From NCBI RefSeq assembly GCF_019192735.1, contig NZ_JAHTKP010000030.1, forward strand, positions 1-64,000: a stretch of 64,000 nucleotides of DNA, read 5' to 3'. This stretch comes from Kitasatospora aureofaciens (lineage in GTDB: Bacteria; Actinomycetota; Actinomycetes; Streptomycetales; Streptomycetaceae). Below the pieces are notes generated by a model. It saw only the letters and a program-made list of their open reading frames with translations. It ran no database searches and was not told where the DNA came from. A program made the position numbers and the translations under genes. This document shows positions 26,486 to 34,769 of this stretch, one piece after another. The first letter of the stretch is position 1; each line of letters starts with the position of its first letter.

Positions 26486-26643
26486 CCCGGCCCGATGTGA
26501 AGGTGCCGGTGTGACCGTCGGCGTCCCGCCGCCCCTGGAACGTCCCGCCTGTGCCTGGCCGGTGAGGTCCTGCGGACGAGGCCCCGCCTGGCCGGGTCAG
26601 CACAGCGAAAGCAGCCGGAACCACGGTGATACGGTCGCTGGCC

Positions 26644-27174
26644 GTGACAGAGCCGCTTCCAGAGTTCCCGTACCACCCCGACCCGGTGGCCACCGGTGCC
26701 GTCGTCCCGTCGCACGCGGAGTGCAGCTGCTGTGGTCGGGCCCGCGGCTACATCTACGCCGGCCCCGTCTACGCAGCGGAGAACCTCCGCGATCGGCTGT
26801 GTCCCTGGTGCATCGCGGACGGCAGCGCGGCCGAACGCTTCGATGCCCAGTTCACAGACGTGATCGACGACGTTCCGCTGGACCGGCTGTTCGCGATCAC
26901 GCAACGCACGCCAGGATTCAGCGGGTGGCAGCAGGAACACTGGCTGATCCACTGCGGCGACGGCGCTGCCTTCCTCGGGAGCGCCGGAGCCGCCGACCTC
27001 ACGGACTACCCCGAGGCATGGGCATCACTTCGGCAAGAACTCGGCCACGGCCCCTGGTCCTCGTCGCAGGCCGAGCAGTACCTCAAGGCGTTGTCCAAGA
27101 ACGGCCAGCCAACCGCCTACCTCTTCCAGTGCCGGGTCTGTGGCAGCCACCTCGCCTACGCAAACGCCACATAG
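26644..27174 (+). CDS. CbrC/UPF0167 family protein
   Basis: The 176-residue protein starts with the family opening LPEFPYHPDPVATGAV. It carries four-cysteine zinc-ribbon-like pairs: CSCCGRARGYIY, LCPWCIADG and a final FQCRVCGSHLAY. The length and motif order match the CbrC family, named for an Escherichia coli gene linked to colicin E2 tolerance. The biochemical role is unknown; a structural zinc site is likely. GTG 26644 begins VTEPLPEF and fits the family start better than GTG 26626. No neighbour is functionally linked. Confidence 0.82.
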   Translation: MTEPLPEFPYHPDPVATGAVVPSHAECSCCGRARGYIYAGPVYAAENLRDRLCPWCIADGSAAERFDAQFTDVIDDVPLDRLFAITQRTPGFSGWQQEHWLIHCGDGAAFLGSAGAADLTDYPEAWASLRQELGHGPWSSSQAEQYLKALSKNGQPTAYLFQCRVCGSHLAYANAT

Positions 27175-27285
27175 CCCCCGGGGCCCGTCGTCCTGCTTCG
27201 CCGCCTACGCGGGCCGACCCACCGCGGCCGGGCAGCCTCGACGCGATGTATGCCTTCGCCGCCTACGCGGAGTCCTTCGTCGACT

Positions 27286-27330
27286 GACAGCGTGCATCGG
27301 CTGACGACGTGCATCGGCTGACAGCGTGCT
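27286..27330. repeat. Short tandem repeat, 17-bp units
   Basis: Two units of GACRRCGTGCATCGGCT type (27286-27302, 27303-27319) and a partial third lie just after the remnant reading AYAESFVD-stop and 7 bp before the TetR stop codon. Confidence 0.65.
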
Positions 27331-27336
27331 GCCGGG

Positions 27337-27954
27337 TCAGGCGCGCACCCCGTCCAGGACCAGGTCGACCAGGCGCGGCACCAAGGTGCCCTCCAACGGT
27401 TCACCGGTGAGCAGCACCCGGGCGAGGAGTGGGCCTGCGATGGCCTCGACCAGGAGGTGGGGGTCGGTGCCGGAGGGCAGGTCTCCTCGGTCGATGCCGC
27501 GCCGGACGAGGGCTTCGGCGCGCTCCATGCGGGCGCGCCAGTAGGAGCGCCGGCCCTCCTCCAGGTCGCCCTCGCCGCGCACCGTGCCGAGGTGCAGCAG
27601 AGCGGAGCCCGTCGGCGCCGCAAGGTACTGGGCCAGTGCCGTGAACAGCAGTGACAGGTCGGCGCGCACGTCCCCCGTGTCCGGCGCCGGGAGCGCGGTA
27701 TCCGAGTGGGTGGCGAGCGCGTCGAAGATGAGGTTCTCGCGGGTCTTCCAGCGCCGGTAGACGGAGGTCTCGTGGACGCCGGCCGCGCGGGCGACGGCGG
27801 CCACGGTGGTCGCGGTCAGGCCCTCCGAGGCGAGCAGGTCGACGGTGGCGGCCAGGACGGCCTGCCGCATCCGTTCACCGCGGCGCCTGAGCGGCGGCGG
27901 TTCCATGCCGTCCGTCCCGGCTCTGCCATCCGTCACAACACCGTCATCCGCCAC
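27337..27954 (-). CDS. TetR-family repressor, divergent from an alcohol dehydrogenase
   Basis: The 205-residue regulator has an N-terminal TetR HTH (ATTVAAVARAAGVHETSVYRRW) and a helical ligand-binding domain. It is divergent from the alcohol dehydrogenase at 28068. Two matching palindromes in the intervening region (27969-27984 and 28014-28027) are its likely operators, covering both promoters. I chose GTG 27954 because AGGA lies 8 nt upstream; ATG 27906 is an alternative giving 189 residues. TetR proteins are usually released by a small hydrophobic ligand, perhaps a substrate of the dehydrogenase or of the hydrolase downstream. Confidence 0.85.
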   Translation of the reverse strand: MADDGVVTDGRAGTDGMEPPPLRRRGERMRQAVLAATVDLLASEGLTATTVAAVARAAGVHETSVYRRWKTRENLIFDALATHSDTALPAPDTGDVRADLSLLFTALAQYLAAPTGSALLHLGTVRGEGDLEEGRRSYWRARMERAEALVRRGIDRGDLPSGTDPHLLVEAIAGPLLARVLLTGEPLEGTLVPRLVDLVLDGVRA

Positions 27955-27968
27955 AACACCGATCCTAA

Positions 27969-27984
27969 CGCAAGCGCTCTTGCG
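27969..27984. promoter_or_regulatory. TetR operator candidate 1
   Basis: CGCAAG-CGCT-CTTGCG is a perfect 16-bp palindrome just upstream of the TetR start. It shares the core GCAAG-N4-CTTGC with operator candidate 2, and the two centres are 44 bp apart, about four helical turns. Confidence 0.6.
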
Positions 27985-28013
27985 ATATGTAACCGGCGGT
28001 CGTACGTTGGAAT

Positions 28014-28027
28014 GCAAGACGACTTGC
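28014..28027. promoter_or_regulatory. TetR operator candidate 2
   Basis: GCAAG-ACGA-CTTGC lies 41 bp before the alcohol dehydrogenase start. Recurrence of the same half-sites within 50 bp between divergent genes supports a real operator. Confidence 0.6.
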
Positions 28028-28067
28028 GATAAGCCGCAGGCCGCCGACCGGAACGGACGAACCCGCC

Positions 28068-29078
28068 ATGGACCAGATGCGTGCCGCGCGGCTGCACATT
28101 CCCTCCCGCACACTGACGATCGAGGACGTGCCCAGGCCCGTGCCCGGTGCCGGGCAGGTACTGGTGAAGGTCGAGGCGGCGGGCGTGTGCCTGTCCGACG
28201 TCCATCTGATCGACGGCACCCTCACGCCGACCTATCTGCCGGGCGACTCCGTCACCCTCGGGCACGAGGTCGCCGGCACGATCGCCGCGCTCGGACCGGA
28301 CGTGACCGGCTGGACGGCCGGGCAGCGGGTCGTGCTGCAGGCGGGAGAGGTCCGCGACGGCCGTCTCCTGACGCGAGGTGTCGACTACGACGGCGGCTGG
28401 GCCGAGTACGCGCTGGCCAGCGTCGGGACGGTGTTCGCGCTGCCCGACTCGATCCCGTCCGAGCAGGCCGCGATCATCCCGGACGCGGTCTCCACCCCCT
28501 GGGGAGCCATCACCACCACCGCCGGGGTCCGGCCGGCCCAGGCCGTGGGCGTGTGGGGCATAGGCGGGCTCGGTGCCCACGCCGTCCAGCTGCTGCGCGC
28601 CGTCGGGGCCCACCCGATCATCGCGGTCGACCCCGTACCGGCAGCCCGTCGGCGTGCCCTGGACTTCGGCGCCGACCTGGCCCTGGACCCGGCCGACCCC
28701 CAGCTGCGCGAGAAGGTCCTGGAAGCCACGGGCAACCGGGCGCTGGAGGTCGCGTTCGACTTCGCCGGCGTCGCCGCCGTCCGCGAACAGGCCCTCGCCG
28801 TCCTCGCTCCCAAGGGGCGGCTGGTCCTGGTCGGACTGACCGACAAACCGCTGACCGTCACCGACGGCACCCGCTTCAGCTATCTCCAGCACCAGATCCT
28901 CGGCCACTACGGCTCCGAGGAGAACGCCGTCCCGCAGCTGGTCGCCCTGACCGAAGGCGGCCGGTTGGACTTCTCACGCTCCATCACCGACGTGCTGCCG
29001 CTCGCCGACGCCGCCAAGGCCGTGCAGCGCCTGCACACGAAGGACGGCGACCCGATCCGGCTGATCCTGCGCCCCTGA
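28068..29078 (+). CDS. Zinc-type alcohol dehydrogenase (MDR family)
   Basis: The 336-residue protein has the GroES-like domain with catalytic-zinc ligands Cys41 (GVCLSD) and His in GHEVAG near residue 65, then a Rossmann domain with GIGGLGAHAVQ. The block of four structural-zinc cysteines found in classical class members is absent: the region reads QAGEVRDGRLLTRGVDYDGG. It therefore belongs to the lighter MDR subgroup. It oxidises alcohols or reduces aldehydes/ketones with NAD(P). It is regulated by the divergent TetR gene, and the alpha/beta hydrolase downstream may be in the same unit (155-bp gap). The start is ATG 28068 or 28077. Confidence 0.88.
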   Translation: MDQMRAARLHIPSRTLTIEDVPRPVPGAGQVLVKVEAAGVCLSDVHLIDGTLTPTYLPGDSVTLGHEVAGTIAALGPDVTGWTAGQRVVLQAGEVRDGRLLTRGVDYDGGWAEYALASVGTVFALPDSIPSEQAAIIPDAVSTPWGAITTTAGVRPAQAVGVWGIGGLGAHAVQLLRAVGAHPIIAVDPVPAARRRALDFGADLALDPADPQLREKVLEATGNRALEVAFDFAGVAAVREQALAVLAPKGRLVLVGLTDKPLTVTDGTRFSYLQHQILGHYGSEENAVPQLVALTEGGRLDFSRSITDVLPLADAAKAVQRLHTKDGDPIRLILRP

Positions 29079-29233
29079 CTCCCCCTCCCCTCCCACCCGC
29101 GCGGGCACGGAGGGCCGCTGCCCGCCTCCGGTAACGGCATCCGCACCGCAACCGCACGATGCGATCCGAAGACCCGAACCGCCACACTCCCCCGTGCCCC
29201 TGGGCACACCCCGTCGAAGGAAAGGTGCCTCCC

Positions 29234-30169
29234 ATGCCCGTCGACCCGTCCATCGCCCCCGTACTCGACCAGGTCAACGCCCAGCCCATCCCCCGGGTCA
29301 TCGACACCGACCCCGAGGTGCTGCGCGAGGTGAACCGGCAGATGGGCAGCTGGGTCACGCTGCCCGAGCCGATCGAGGTCGGCTCGGTGGAGAACACCAC
29401 CGTCCCCGGACCCGCCGGGCAGATACCCGTACGCGTCTACCGGCCTGCCGCCGGCGGCCCCGTCCCCACCGTGGTCTTCTTCCACGGCGGCGGCTGGCTC
29501 ACCGGCGACCTCGACACCCACGACGACGTCACCCGCCGGATGTCCCGCGACGTGAACGCCGTGGTCGTGGCCGTCGACTACCGTCTGGCCCCCGAGCACC
29601 CCTTCCCCGCCGCCTACGACGACTGCCTCGCCGCCGCCCACCACGTCGCCGACCACATCAACGACTACGGCGGCCGCCTCGACCGACTCGCCGTGGCCGG
29701 CGACAGCGCCGGAGGAAACCTCGCCGCCGCCGTCGCCCTCACCTTCCGCGACGAAGGCCGGCCGCTCGCCGCCCAACTGCTCGTCTACCCCGCCACCGAC
29801 CTCATCGGCGACTACCCCTCGCGCACCGAGAACGCCACCGGCTACGTCCTCGGCACCCAGGACGTCCTGGATCTCCAACACCTCTACGCAGGCGACGACC
29901 CCGCCGTCCGCGGCTCCTACCAGGCCTCCCCGATCCGCGCCGAGCGCTTCACCGGCCTCGCGCCCGCGGTCATCGGCACCGCCCAGTACGACCCGCTGCG
30001 CGACGAGGGCAACGCCTATGCCGAAGCGCTGAAGAACGCCGGCGTGGACGTCTTCGCCCGCACCTACGACGGACTGATCCACACCTTCCTGAACCTCTTC
30101 CCCATCTCCCCCGCCGCCGACGCCGCCGTCACCGAGCTGTTCGCCCACCTCAAGGAACGGCTCAGCTGA
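29234..30169 (+). CDS. Alpha/beta hydrolase, hormone-sensitive-lipase type esterase
   Basis: The 311-residue cytosolic esterase has the HSL-family oxyanion motif HGGGW near residue 84 and the nucleophile motif GDSAGGN near residue 158. An acid residue lies in the YDPLRDEG region and the catalytic His in LIHTFLNLF. No signal peptide is present. ATG 29234 is preceded by GAAGGAAAGG at 10 nt. It probably hydrolyses short-chain esters. With the upstream alcohol dehydrogenase it could process an ester by releasing an alcohol that is then oxidised; this link is inference from position only. Confidence 0.9.
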   Translation: MPVDPSIAPVLDQVNAQPIPRVIDTDPEVLREVNRQMGSWVTLPEPIEVGSVENTTVPGPAGQIPVRVYRPAAGGPVPTVVFFHGGGWLTGDLDTHDDVTRRMSRDVNAVVVAVDYRLAPEHPFPAAYDDCLAAAHHVADHINDYGGRLDRLAVAGDSAGGNLAAAVALTFRDEGRPLAAQLLVYPATDLIGDYPSRTENATGYVLGTQDVLDLQHLYAGDDPAVRGSYQASPIRAERFTGLAPAVIGTAQYDPLRDEGNAYAEALKNAGVDVFARTYDGLIHTFLNLFPISPAADAAVTELFAHLKERLS

Positions 30170-30226
30170 CCCTCCCGCGCAGGCCGAGGTCACACCAGGC
30201 GGTTCGAGGAGATCCTGGACGAGCTC

Positions 30227-30502
30227 ATGAAGCAGAAAGGCGAGTACGAGCACGCGCAGTGGCGCAACGCTCCCCGGCTGATCTGGACATATGCGCAGGG
30301 GAACCCGAAGGGATACGTCCGCCGCCACAGGAACCTGACGCAGGTCAGCGTGCCTGATTCCGGACACCAGGTGCCGGCGTTCCAGCCGCAGATCTGCCGG
30401 GAGATGCTCTACAACTGGCTCTTCGATCGCCCCTTCCCCGGCTACGACCCGCAGCAGCCGCTCAAGCAGCCGAACGGCAACGCCGGCCTGCGGAAGGGAT
30501 GA
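30227..30502 (+). pseudogene. C-terminal remnant resembling a serine carboxypeptidase (S10)
   Basis: The 91-residue frame continues open upstream to about 30188 without a proper start or ribosome site. It reads IWTYAQGNPKGYVRRHRNLTQ and then VSVPDSGHQVPAFQPQ. S10 carboxypeptidases end with the same arrangement, in which GHMVPxxQP carries the catalytic histidine. The nucleophile region and everything before it are missing. It is best read as the tail of a lost peptidase gene, although a small independent protein cannot be excluded. It is followed by the strongest terminator in the window. Confidence 0.55.
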
Positions 30503-30529
30503 ACGCACCCGCAACTCGCTGGTTCCCGG

Positions 30530-30572
30530 CGGGTGTGCCGCCTGCCCCGTGGTGGGGCAGGCGGCACACCCG
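30530..30572. terminator. Perfect 19-bp stem terminator between convergent genes
   Basis: The arm CGGGTGTGCCGCCTGCCCC (30530-30548) and its exact complement (30554-30572) enclose the loop GTGGT. It separates the rightward remnant at 30227 from the leftward gene ending at 30707 and can act in both directions. Confidence 0.9.
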
Positions 30573-30706
30573 TCGCGTTGGCTGCCGGAGAGGGCGGTGC
30601 CTGTGGTCGGTTGATCTGCCCCAGCTGGGCCCGGAGGTTGACGGGTCCCCTCGTCAGAACGCGTAGCCGGAACGCGAATTCGGCACGCGAAGGCAGAACG
30701 CCGAGA

Positions 30707-31465
30707 TCAGAACGCCGAGTTGGCGAACCACAGCTCCAGCAGGTCGTCGTCCCCGCTCACGGCGACGCCGCCGGACGTGCGGTCGAGGCGGCCGTAGAGA
30801 AGCAGCAGCAGGTCCGCGGCACTGGCCGAGACCGTGGCGTCGGCGGCGCCGGGCGTGGTGTCGGCGGTGAGGGCGAAGCCGTCGGGGCGGAGCTGGACCA
30901 GCCAGCTGTCCTCGCCGTCGGTGCGGGTGAAGCGAATGGTGCGGTTCTCGGCCCGCAGGTTCGCCGTCCCGGGGGCGAAGAAGACGGCGTACGGGAGGTT
31001 GGTCAGGAACTCGGCCACGGCGTCGGCCGCGAGGGCCGGGTCGATGTCCACCTTCAGGCCGAGGGCGAGTTCGGCGTCGGCGCGGTGGACGAGGGTCTCG
31101 CACAGCATGCGGCGCACCCAGAAGCGGGCGTGCTGGTCGGCGCCCCAGGCCCACATCGGGGCGTCGAGGTCGGTGGCGGCGAAGGTCTCGCCGGCCTGGG
31201 CCGCGGCCTCGGCCAGCCAGGCCGGGTAGTCCTCCGCCTGCTCCGGGAGGCGCAGGTCCACGTCGCGGCTGCGGGGCGGCTCCTGGACGCGCTGCTGGAG
31301 CAGGACGGTGAACCAGCGCTGGACGCTGCCCGTGTGGCGGACGAGGTCGGTGAGGGTCCAGCCGGGACAGGTCGGGACCGGGGTGGCGGGATCGGCGTCC
31401 TGCACGGCGGCGACGAGCCGGGCGGTCTCCGTCGCGACGGCGGCGCTGTGGTCGAGCGGGGTCAT
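30707..31465 (-). CDS. Maleylpyruvate isomerase-family, mycothiol-dependent enzyme
   Basis: The 252-residue protein has the MDMPI_N/DinB-like fold. It begins with a helix followed by VPTCPGWTLTDLVRHTGSVQ, the metal-site region with its histidine, then RRMLCETLVHRADAELALG. A C-terminal sterol-carrier-like domain follows (SASAADLLLLLYGRLDR). Family members use mycothiol in place of glutathione, but most have no assigned substrate, and true maleylpyruvate isomerases are few. ATG 31465 is chosen because GGAG lies 9 nt upstream. It follows the aldehyde dehydrogenase in the same direction after a 92-bp gap filled by a tandem repeat. Confidence 0.82.
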   Translation of the reverse strand: MTPLDHSAAVATETARLVAAVQDADPATPVPTCPGWTLTDLVRHTGSVQRWFTVLLQQRVQEPPRSRDVDLRLPEQAEDYPAWLAEAAAQAGETFAATDLDAPMWAWGADQHARFWVRRMLCETLVHRADAELALGLKVDIDPALAADAVAEFLTNLPYAVFFAPGTANLRAENRTIRFTRTDGEDSWLVQLRPDGFALTADTTPGAADATVSASAADLLLLLYGRLDRTSGGVAVSGDDDLLELWFANSAF

Positions 31466-31490
31466 GGGCATGGTCTCCAGGTCTCCGAAA

Positions 31491-31566
31491 GGGCCAGGCG
31501 AAAGGGCCAGGCGAAAGGGCCGGGCGAATGAGCAGGCGAAAGCGGCAGGCGAATGGATCAGGCGAG
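31491..31566. repeat. Minisatellite of about six 12-13-bp units between two genes
   Basis: Units of the form GGGCCAGGCGAAA recur about six times with small changes. The array fills the space between the aldehyde dehydrogenase 3' end, slightly overlapping its last codons, and the MDMPI-type gene. It could alter spacing, mRNA folding or the dehydrogenase C-terminus by copy-number change. Confidence 0.8.
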
Positions 31567-32886
31567 GGGCTTGTCGACGACGGCCTTGCTGTGGCTGAAC
31601 GTGTCGATCGAGTACTCGCCGTGGTAGCGGCCCATGCCGCTCTCGCCGACGCCGCCGAACGGCAGCTCGGGCATCGCCAGGTGGGAGACCGGCAGGCCGA
31701 AGCTGAGCGCGCCGGAGGAGGTCTCCTCGGCCAGGCGCCGCTTGCTCTCCGGCGACTCGGTGAAGGCGTAGAGGGCGAGCGGCTTGTCGCGCTCGTTGAT
31801 GAAGGCGATCGCCGCGTCGAGGTCGGGCACCGTGAGGACGGGCAGGATCGGCCCGAAGATCTCGGCCTGCATCACCGGGGCGGTGGGCGCGACGTCGGCG
31901 AGGACGGTCGGCGCGAGGAAGCGGGTGGCGCGGTCGTGGCCGCCGCCGGTGACGGTCCGTCCGTCGCCGAGCAGCGCGGCGAGCCGGTCGAAGTGGCGCT
32001 CGTTGACGATCCGTCCGTAGTCCGTGCTCAGGGATGGGTCGTCGCCGAACAACTCCCCCACGGCTGCGGCGAGTTCCTTCTCCAGCTCGGCGGCGGTGTC
32101 GCCGATGGCGAGGACGTAGTCGGGGGCGACGCAGGTCTGGCCCGCGTTGAGGAACTTGCCGCGGGCGAGCCGCCGGGCGGTGACCGCGAGGTCGGCGCCG
32201 GGCTCGACCACGACCGGGCTCTTGCCGCCGAGTTCGAGGGTCACCGGCGTCAGGTGCTTGGCGGCGGCGGCCATGACGATCCGTCCGACCGCACCGTTGC
32301 CGGTGTAGAAGATGTGGTCGAAGCGCTGCTCCAGCAGGGCGGTGGTCTCGGGCACGGCGCCCTCGACGACCGCGACGGTCTCGGCGCCGAGGTAGCGCGG
32401 CAGCAGTTCGGCGATGGCCGCGGAGGTGGCGGGGGCGAGCTCGCTGGGCTTGACGACGGCGGTGTTCCCGGCGGCCAAGGCGCCGACCAGCGGGGCCAGG
32501 GCGAGCTGGAGCGGGTAGTTCCAGGGCGCGATGATGAGCACCACGCCCAGCGGATCGCGGACGACGCGGGCCTCGGCGGGGCGGAAGAACTCCGGTACGG
32601 CGGCCGGCTTCGGGCGCAGCCACTCCTCCAAGTGCGCAACGGTGTGGTCGAGTTCGTTGAGCGTGAAGCCGATCTCGGTGCGGTGGGCCTCGGTGGCGCT
32701 CTTGCCGAGGTCGGCGTGCAGGGCCTGCTGGAACACCTCGGCCTGCTCGGTGAGCAGGGCGCGCAGGGCGGCCAGCCGGTCCAGGCGCCAGGCGAGCGGC
32801 CTGGTGCGGCCGGTGGCGAACTCGGCGCGGAGCCGGGCGACCACGCCGGGGATGCCTTCGGGGGTGTCTTCGATGGTGAGGTTCAT
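31558..32886 (-). CDS. Aldehyde dehydrogenase (class 3-like)
   Basis: The 442-residue NAD(P)-dependent dehydrogenase has the family features IIAPWNYPLQLALAPLVGAL, the general base in LELGGKSPV, the nucleophile in GQTCVAPDYVL and the C-terminal PFGGVGESGMGRYHG. The length of about 440 and the motif variants match class 3 / YwdH-type enzymes that oxidise medium-chain or aromatic aldehydes to acids. It is divergent from a TetR gene, which probably controls it in response to an aldehyde or related compound. The start is ATG 32886. Its 3' end runs into a minisatellite. Confidence 0.93.
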   Translation of the reverse strand: MNLTIEDTPEGIPGVVARLRAEFATGRTRPLAWRLDRLAALRALLTEQAEVFQQALHADLGKSATEAHRTEIGFTLNELDHTVAHLEEWLRPKPAAVPEFFRPAEARVVRDPLGVVLIIAPWNYPLQLALAPLVGALAAGNTAVVKPSELAPATSAAIAELLPRYLGAETVAVVEGAVPETTALLEQRFDHIFYTGNGAVGRIVMAAAAKHLTPVTLELGGKSPVVVEPGADLAVTARRLARGKFLNAGQTCVAPDYVLAIGDTAAELEKELAAAVGELFGDDPSLSTDYGRIVNERHFDRLAALLGDGRTVTGGGHDRATRFLAPTVLADVAPTAPVMQAEIFGPILPVLTVPDLDAAIAFINERDKPLALYAFTESPESKRRLAEETSSGALSFGLPVSHLAMPELPFGGVGESGMGRYHGEYSIDTFSHSKAVVDKPLA

Positions 32887-33056
32887 GAGGGTCTCACGGT
32901 GCTCGGGGATGGCTTGCGCTCATCGATGTTTCATCACTTGAAGCAATAACGACGCTAGACGTGAAAGGTTGAGTTTGTCAATCAATTCCCTCACCCCGTG
33001 CCCGGCGATTCGCCGTGATTCGCCGCCGGAACGCCCGATACGGCACAGTGACCCCT

Positions 33057-33713
33057 ATGAGCGCGGACACGAGGAGTCACCAAGCCCCCGGACGGCGCAA
33101 GCCGGTGCAGCAGCGCAGCCAGGAGCGGTACGGCCGGATCCTGGACGCCTGCGCCGGACTGCTCGACGAGGTCGGCGCGACCGCGCTCACCACCAAGGAG
33201 GTCGCCGCCCGCGCCCAGGTGCCGATCGGCACCCTGTACCAGTTCTTCGCCGGCAAGGAGGACCTGCTGGCCGCGCTCGCCACCCGCAACCTGGACCACT
33301 ACCTCCAGCGGCTGGACGGCCGGCTCGCGGAGGCGGCACCGGTCGGTCCGGCCCGGTTCACCGACCTGGCGGTGGAGGAGTTCGTCGCGATGAAGCGCGC
33401 GGTGCCCGGCTTCGGGCAGCTCGACTTCGGCCTCGCCGGTGCGGCCGTCCCGGCCGGCGTCCGGGACGACAAGCACCTGCTCGACGCGGGCGTGGACAAC
33501 AACACCGCCGTGGCACTGCGGCTCCAGGCGCTCGGCGGCGAACTGTTCACGGCGGGCGACCCGGCCGCCCTCACGCTGGCCCTGCGGGTGGCCCTGGAGG
33601 CCGCCGACGCGGTGCTCAAACTGGCCTTCCGCGGTGACCCGGACGGCGACCCGGCGCTGATCGCCGAATGCAAGCGGTTGGTCCGCAGCTACCTGGCGGA
33701 ACAACTGCCATAG
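33057..33713 (+). CDS. TetR-family regulator divergent from aldehyde dehydrogenase
   Basis: The 218-residue regulator has an N-terminal HTH (ALTTKEVAARAQVPIGTLYQFF) and a C-terminal helical effector domain of the TetR_C type. ATG 33057 gives a short basic lead (GRRKPVQQRSQER), as is usual. The 170-bp region shared with the divergent aldehyde dehydrogenase is AT-richer than its surroundings and must hold both promoters. I could not define a convincing operator palindrome there. The most probable target is the aldehyde dehydrogenase with its downstream gene. Confidence 0.87.
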   Translation: MSADTRSHQAPGRRKPVQQRSQERYGRILDACAGLLDEVGATALTTKEVAARAQVPIGTLYQFFAGKEDLLAALATRNLDHYLQRLDGRLAEAAPVGPARFTDLAVEEFVAMKRAVPGFGQLDFGLAGAAVPAGVRDDKHLLDAGVDNNTAVALRLQALGGELFTAGDPAALTLALRVALEAADAVLKLAFRGDPDGDPALIAECKRLVRSYLAEQLP

Positions 33714-33831
33714 GGCCCACCCGCGCCCCGCCCAGCCCGTCCGCCCGAGCCGTTGCGAGGCCGCTCCCCGCGCAGCACAGTGGAAGCAGACCGGCCGCGG
33801 ACGCGGCCACCGCGATCCGAGGAGCAGACCA

Positions 33832-34026
33832 ATGCACGCAGCGGTAGGCGACCAGCTCCACATCCACAGCAGGTCCGTGGGCATGACCGACCAGAAGGGC
33901 GAGATCATCGAGGTGCGCGGCATCAACGGCGAGCCGCCCTACGTCGTCCGCTTCGAGGACGGCCACGAAGGTCTGATCTACCCGGGCCCCGACTGCAACA
34001 TCGAGCCCCCGAAGGCGCACCGCTGA
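33832..34026 (+). CDS. DUF1918 domain protein
   Basis: This small protein of 64 residues has the DUF1918 pattern: GDQLHIHSRSVGMTDQKGEI, then VRFEDGHEGLIYPGPD. It should form a small SH3-like beta barrel. The family is common in actinobacteria, often near stress genes, and has no known function. The start ATG 33832 follows GGAGCAG. A DedA gene follows after 50 bp. Confidence 0.85.
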   Translation: MHAAVGDQLHIHSRSVGMTDQKGEIIEVRGINGEPPYVVRFEDGHEGLIYPGPDCNIEPPKAHR

Positions 34027-34076
34027 CCGACGCGCCCATCACCCCGTGCCCGGCCCGGGCGAGGTGGTGACGAGCG

Positions 34077-34769
34077 GTGTCCGCCCCCGCGACCCCGCTG
34101 CCCGGGGCACTCGCCGGGCTCACGCCACTGCTGGACCACTACGGCTACCTCGCGGTGGCGGTGCTCGTGCTGCTCGACAACGGCGGCATCCCGGTGCCCG
34201 GGCAGACCATCCTCGTGCTCGCTTCGGTCTACGCCGGCACCGGGCACCTGAGCTTCGCCGCCGTCCTGGTCATCGCCTTCGGGGCGGCGTCGCTCGGCAA
34301 CACCCTCGGCTACACGATCGGCAGCACCGGCGGGCGCGCCTTCGTCCACCGCTGGGGCCGCTACGTGCTGCTCACCCCGGCCCGGATGGAGCGCGCGGAC
34401 GGCTTCTTCGCCCGGCACGGCGGGAAGGTCGTCACGGTGGCCCGCTTCGTGGACGGTCTGCGCCAGACCAACGGCATCATCGCCGGCACCACCGAGATGC
34501 CGTGGCGCCGGTTCCAGCCGTTCAACCTGCTCGGCGCCGCGCTGTGGACGGCTGTCTGGGGGACGTTCGGGTACGTCGCCGGGGCGAACATCGGCACGGT
34601 GTACCGGACGGCGATCCGCTATCAGCTCTGGTTCGCGATCGCGCTCGGGGTGCTCGTCGCGGCGTTCCTGGTCCGGCAGGTGGTGCGCTACCGGCGCCGG
34701 CGCCGCGAGGACGCCGACGCCGGCACTGGCACAGATGCCGACTCCGGCACCGACGAGCGACCGGACTAG
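34077..34769 (+). CDS. DedA-family membrane protein
   Basis: The 230-residue inner-membrane protein has the DedA core: an amphipathic entry, NGGIPVPGQTILVLAS, FGAASLGNTLGYTIG, then ARFVDGLRQTNGIIAG and MPWRRFQPFNLLGAALWT, followed by two further helices. The C-terminal tail is charged and disordered (DADAGTGTDADSGTD). DedA proteins are thought to move lipid carriers or phospholipids across the membrane and to support envelope homeostasis. The start is GTG 34077. The gene overlaps the tail of the convergent deacetylase by four bases. Confidence 0.9.
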   Translation: MSAPATPLPGALAGLTPLLDHYGYLAVAVLVLLDNGGIPVPGQTILVLASVYAGTGHLSFAAVLVIAFGAASLGNTLGYTIGSTGGRAFVHRWGRYVLLTPARMERADGFFARHGGKVVTVARFVDGLRQTNGIIAGTTEMPWRRFQPFNLLGAALWTAVWGTFGYVAGANIGTVYRTAIRYQLWFAIALGVLVAAFLVRQVVRYRRRRREDADAGTGTDADSGTDERPD

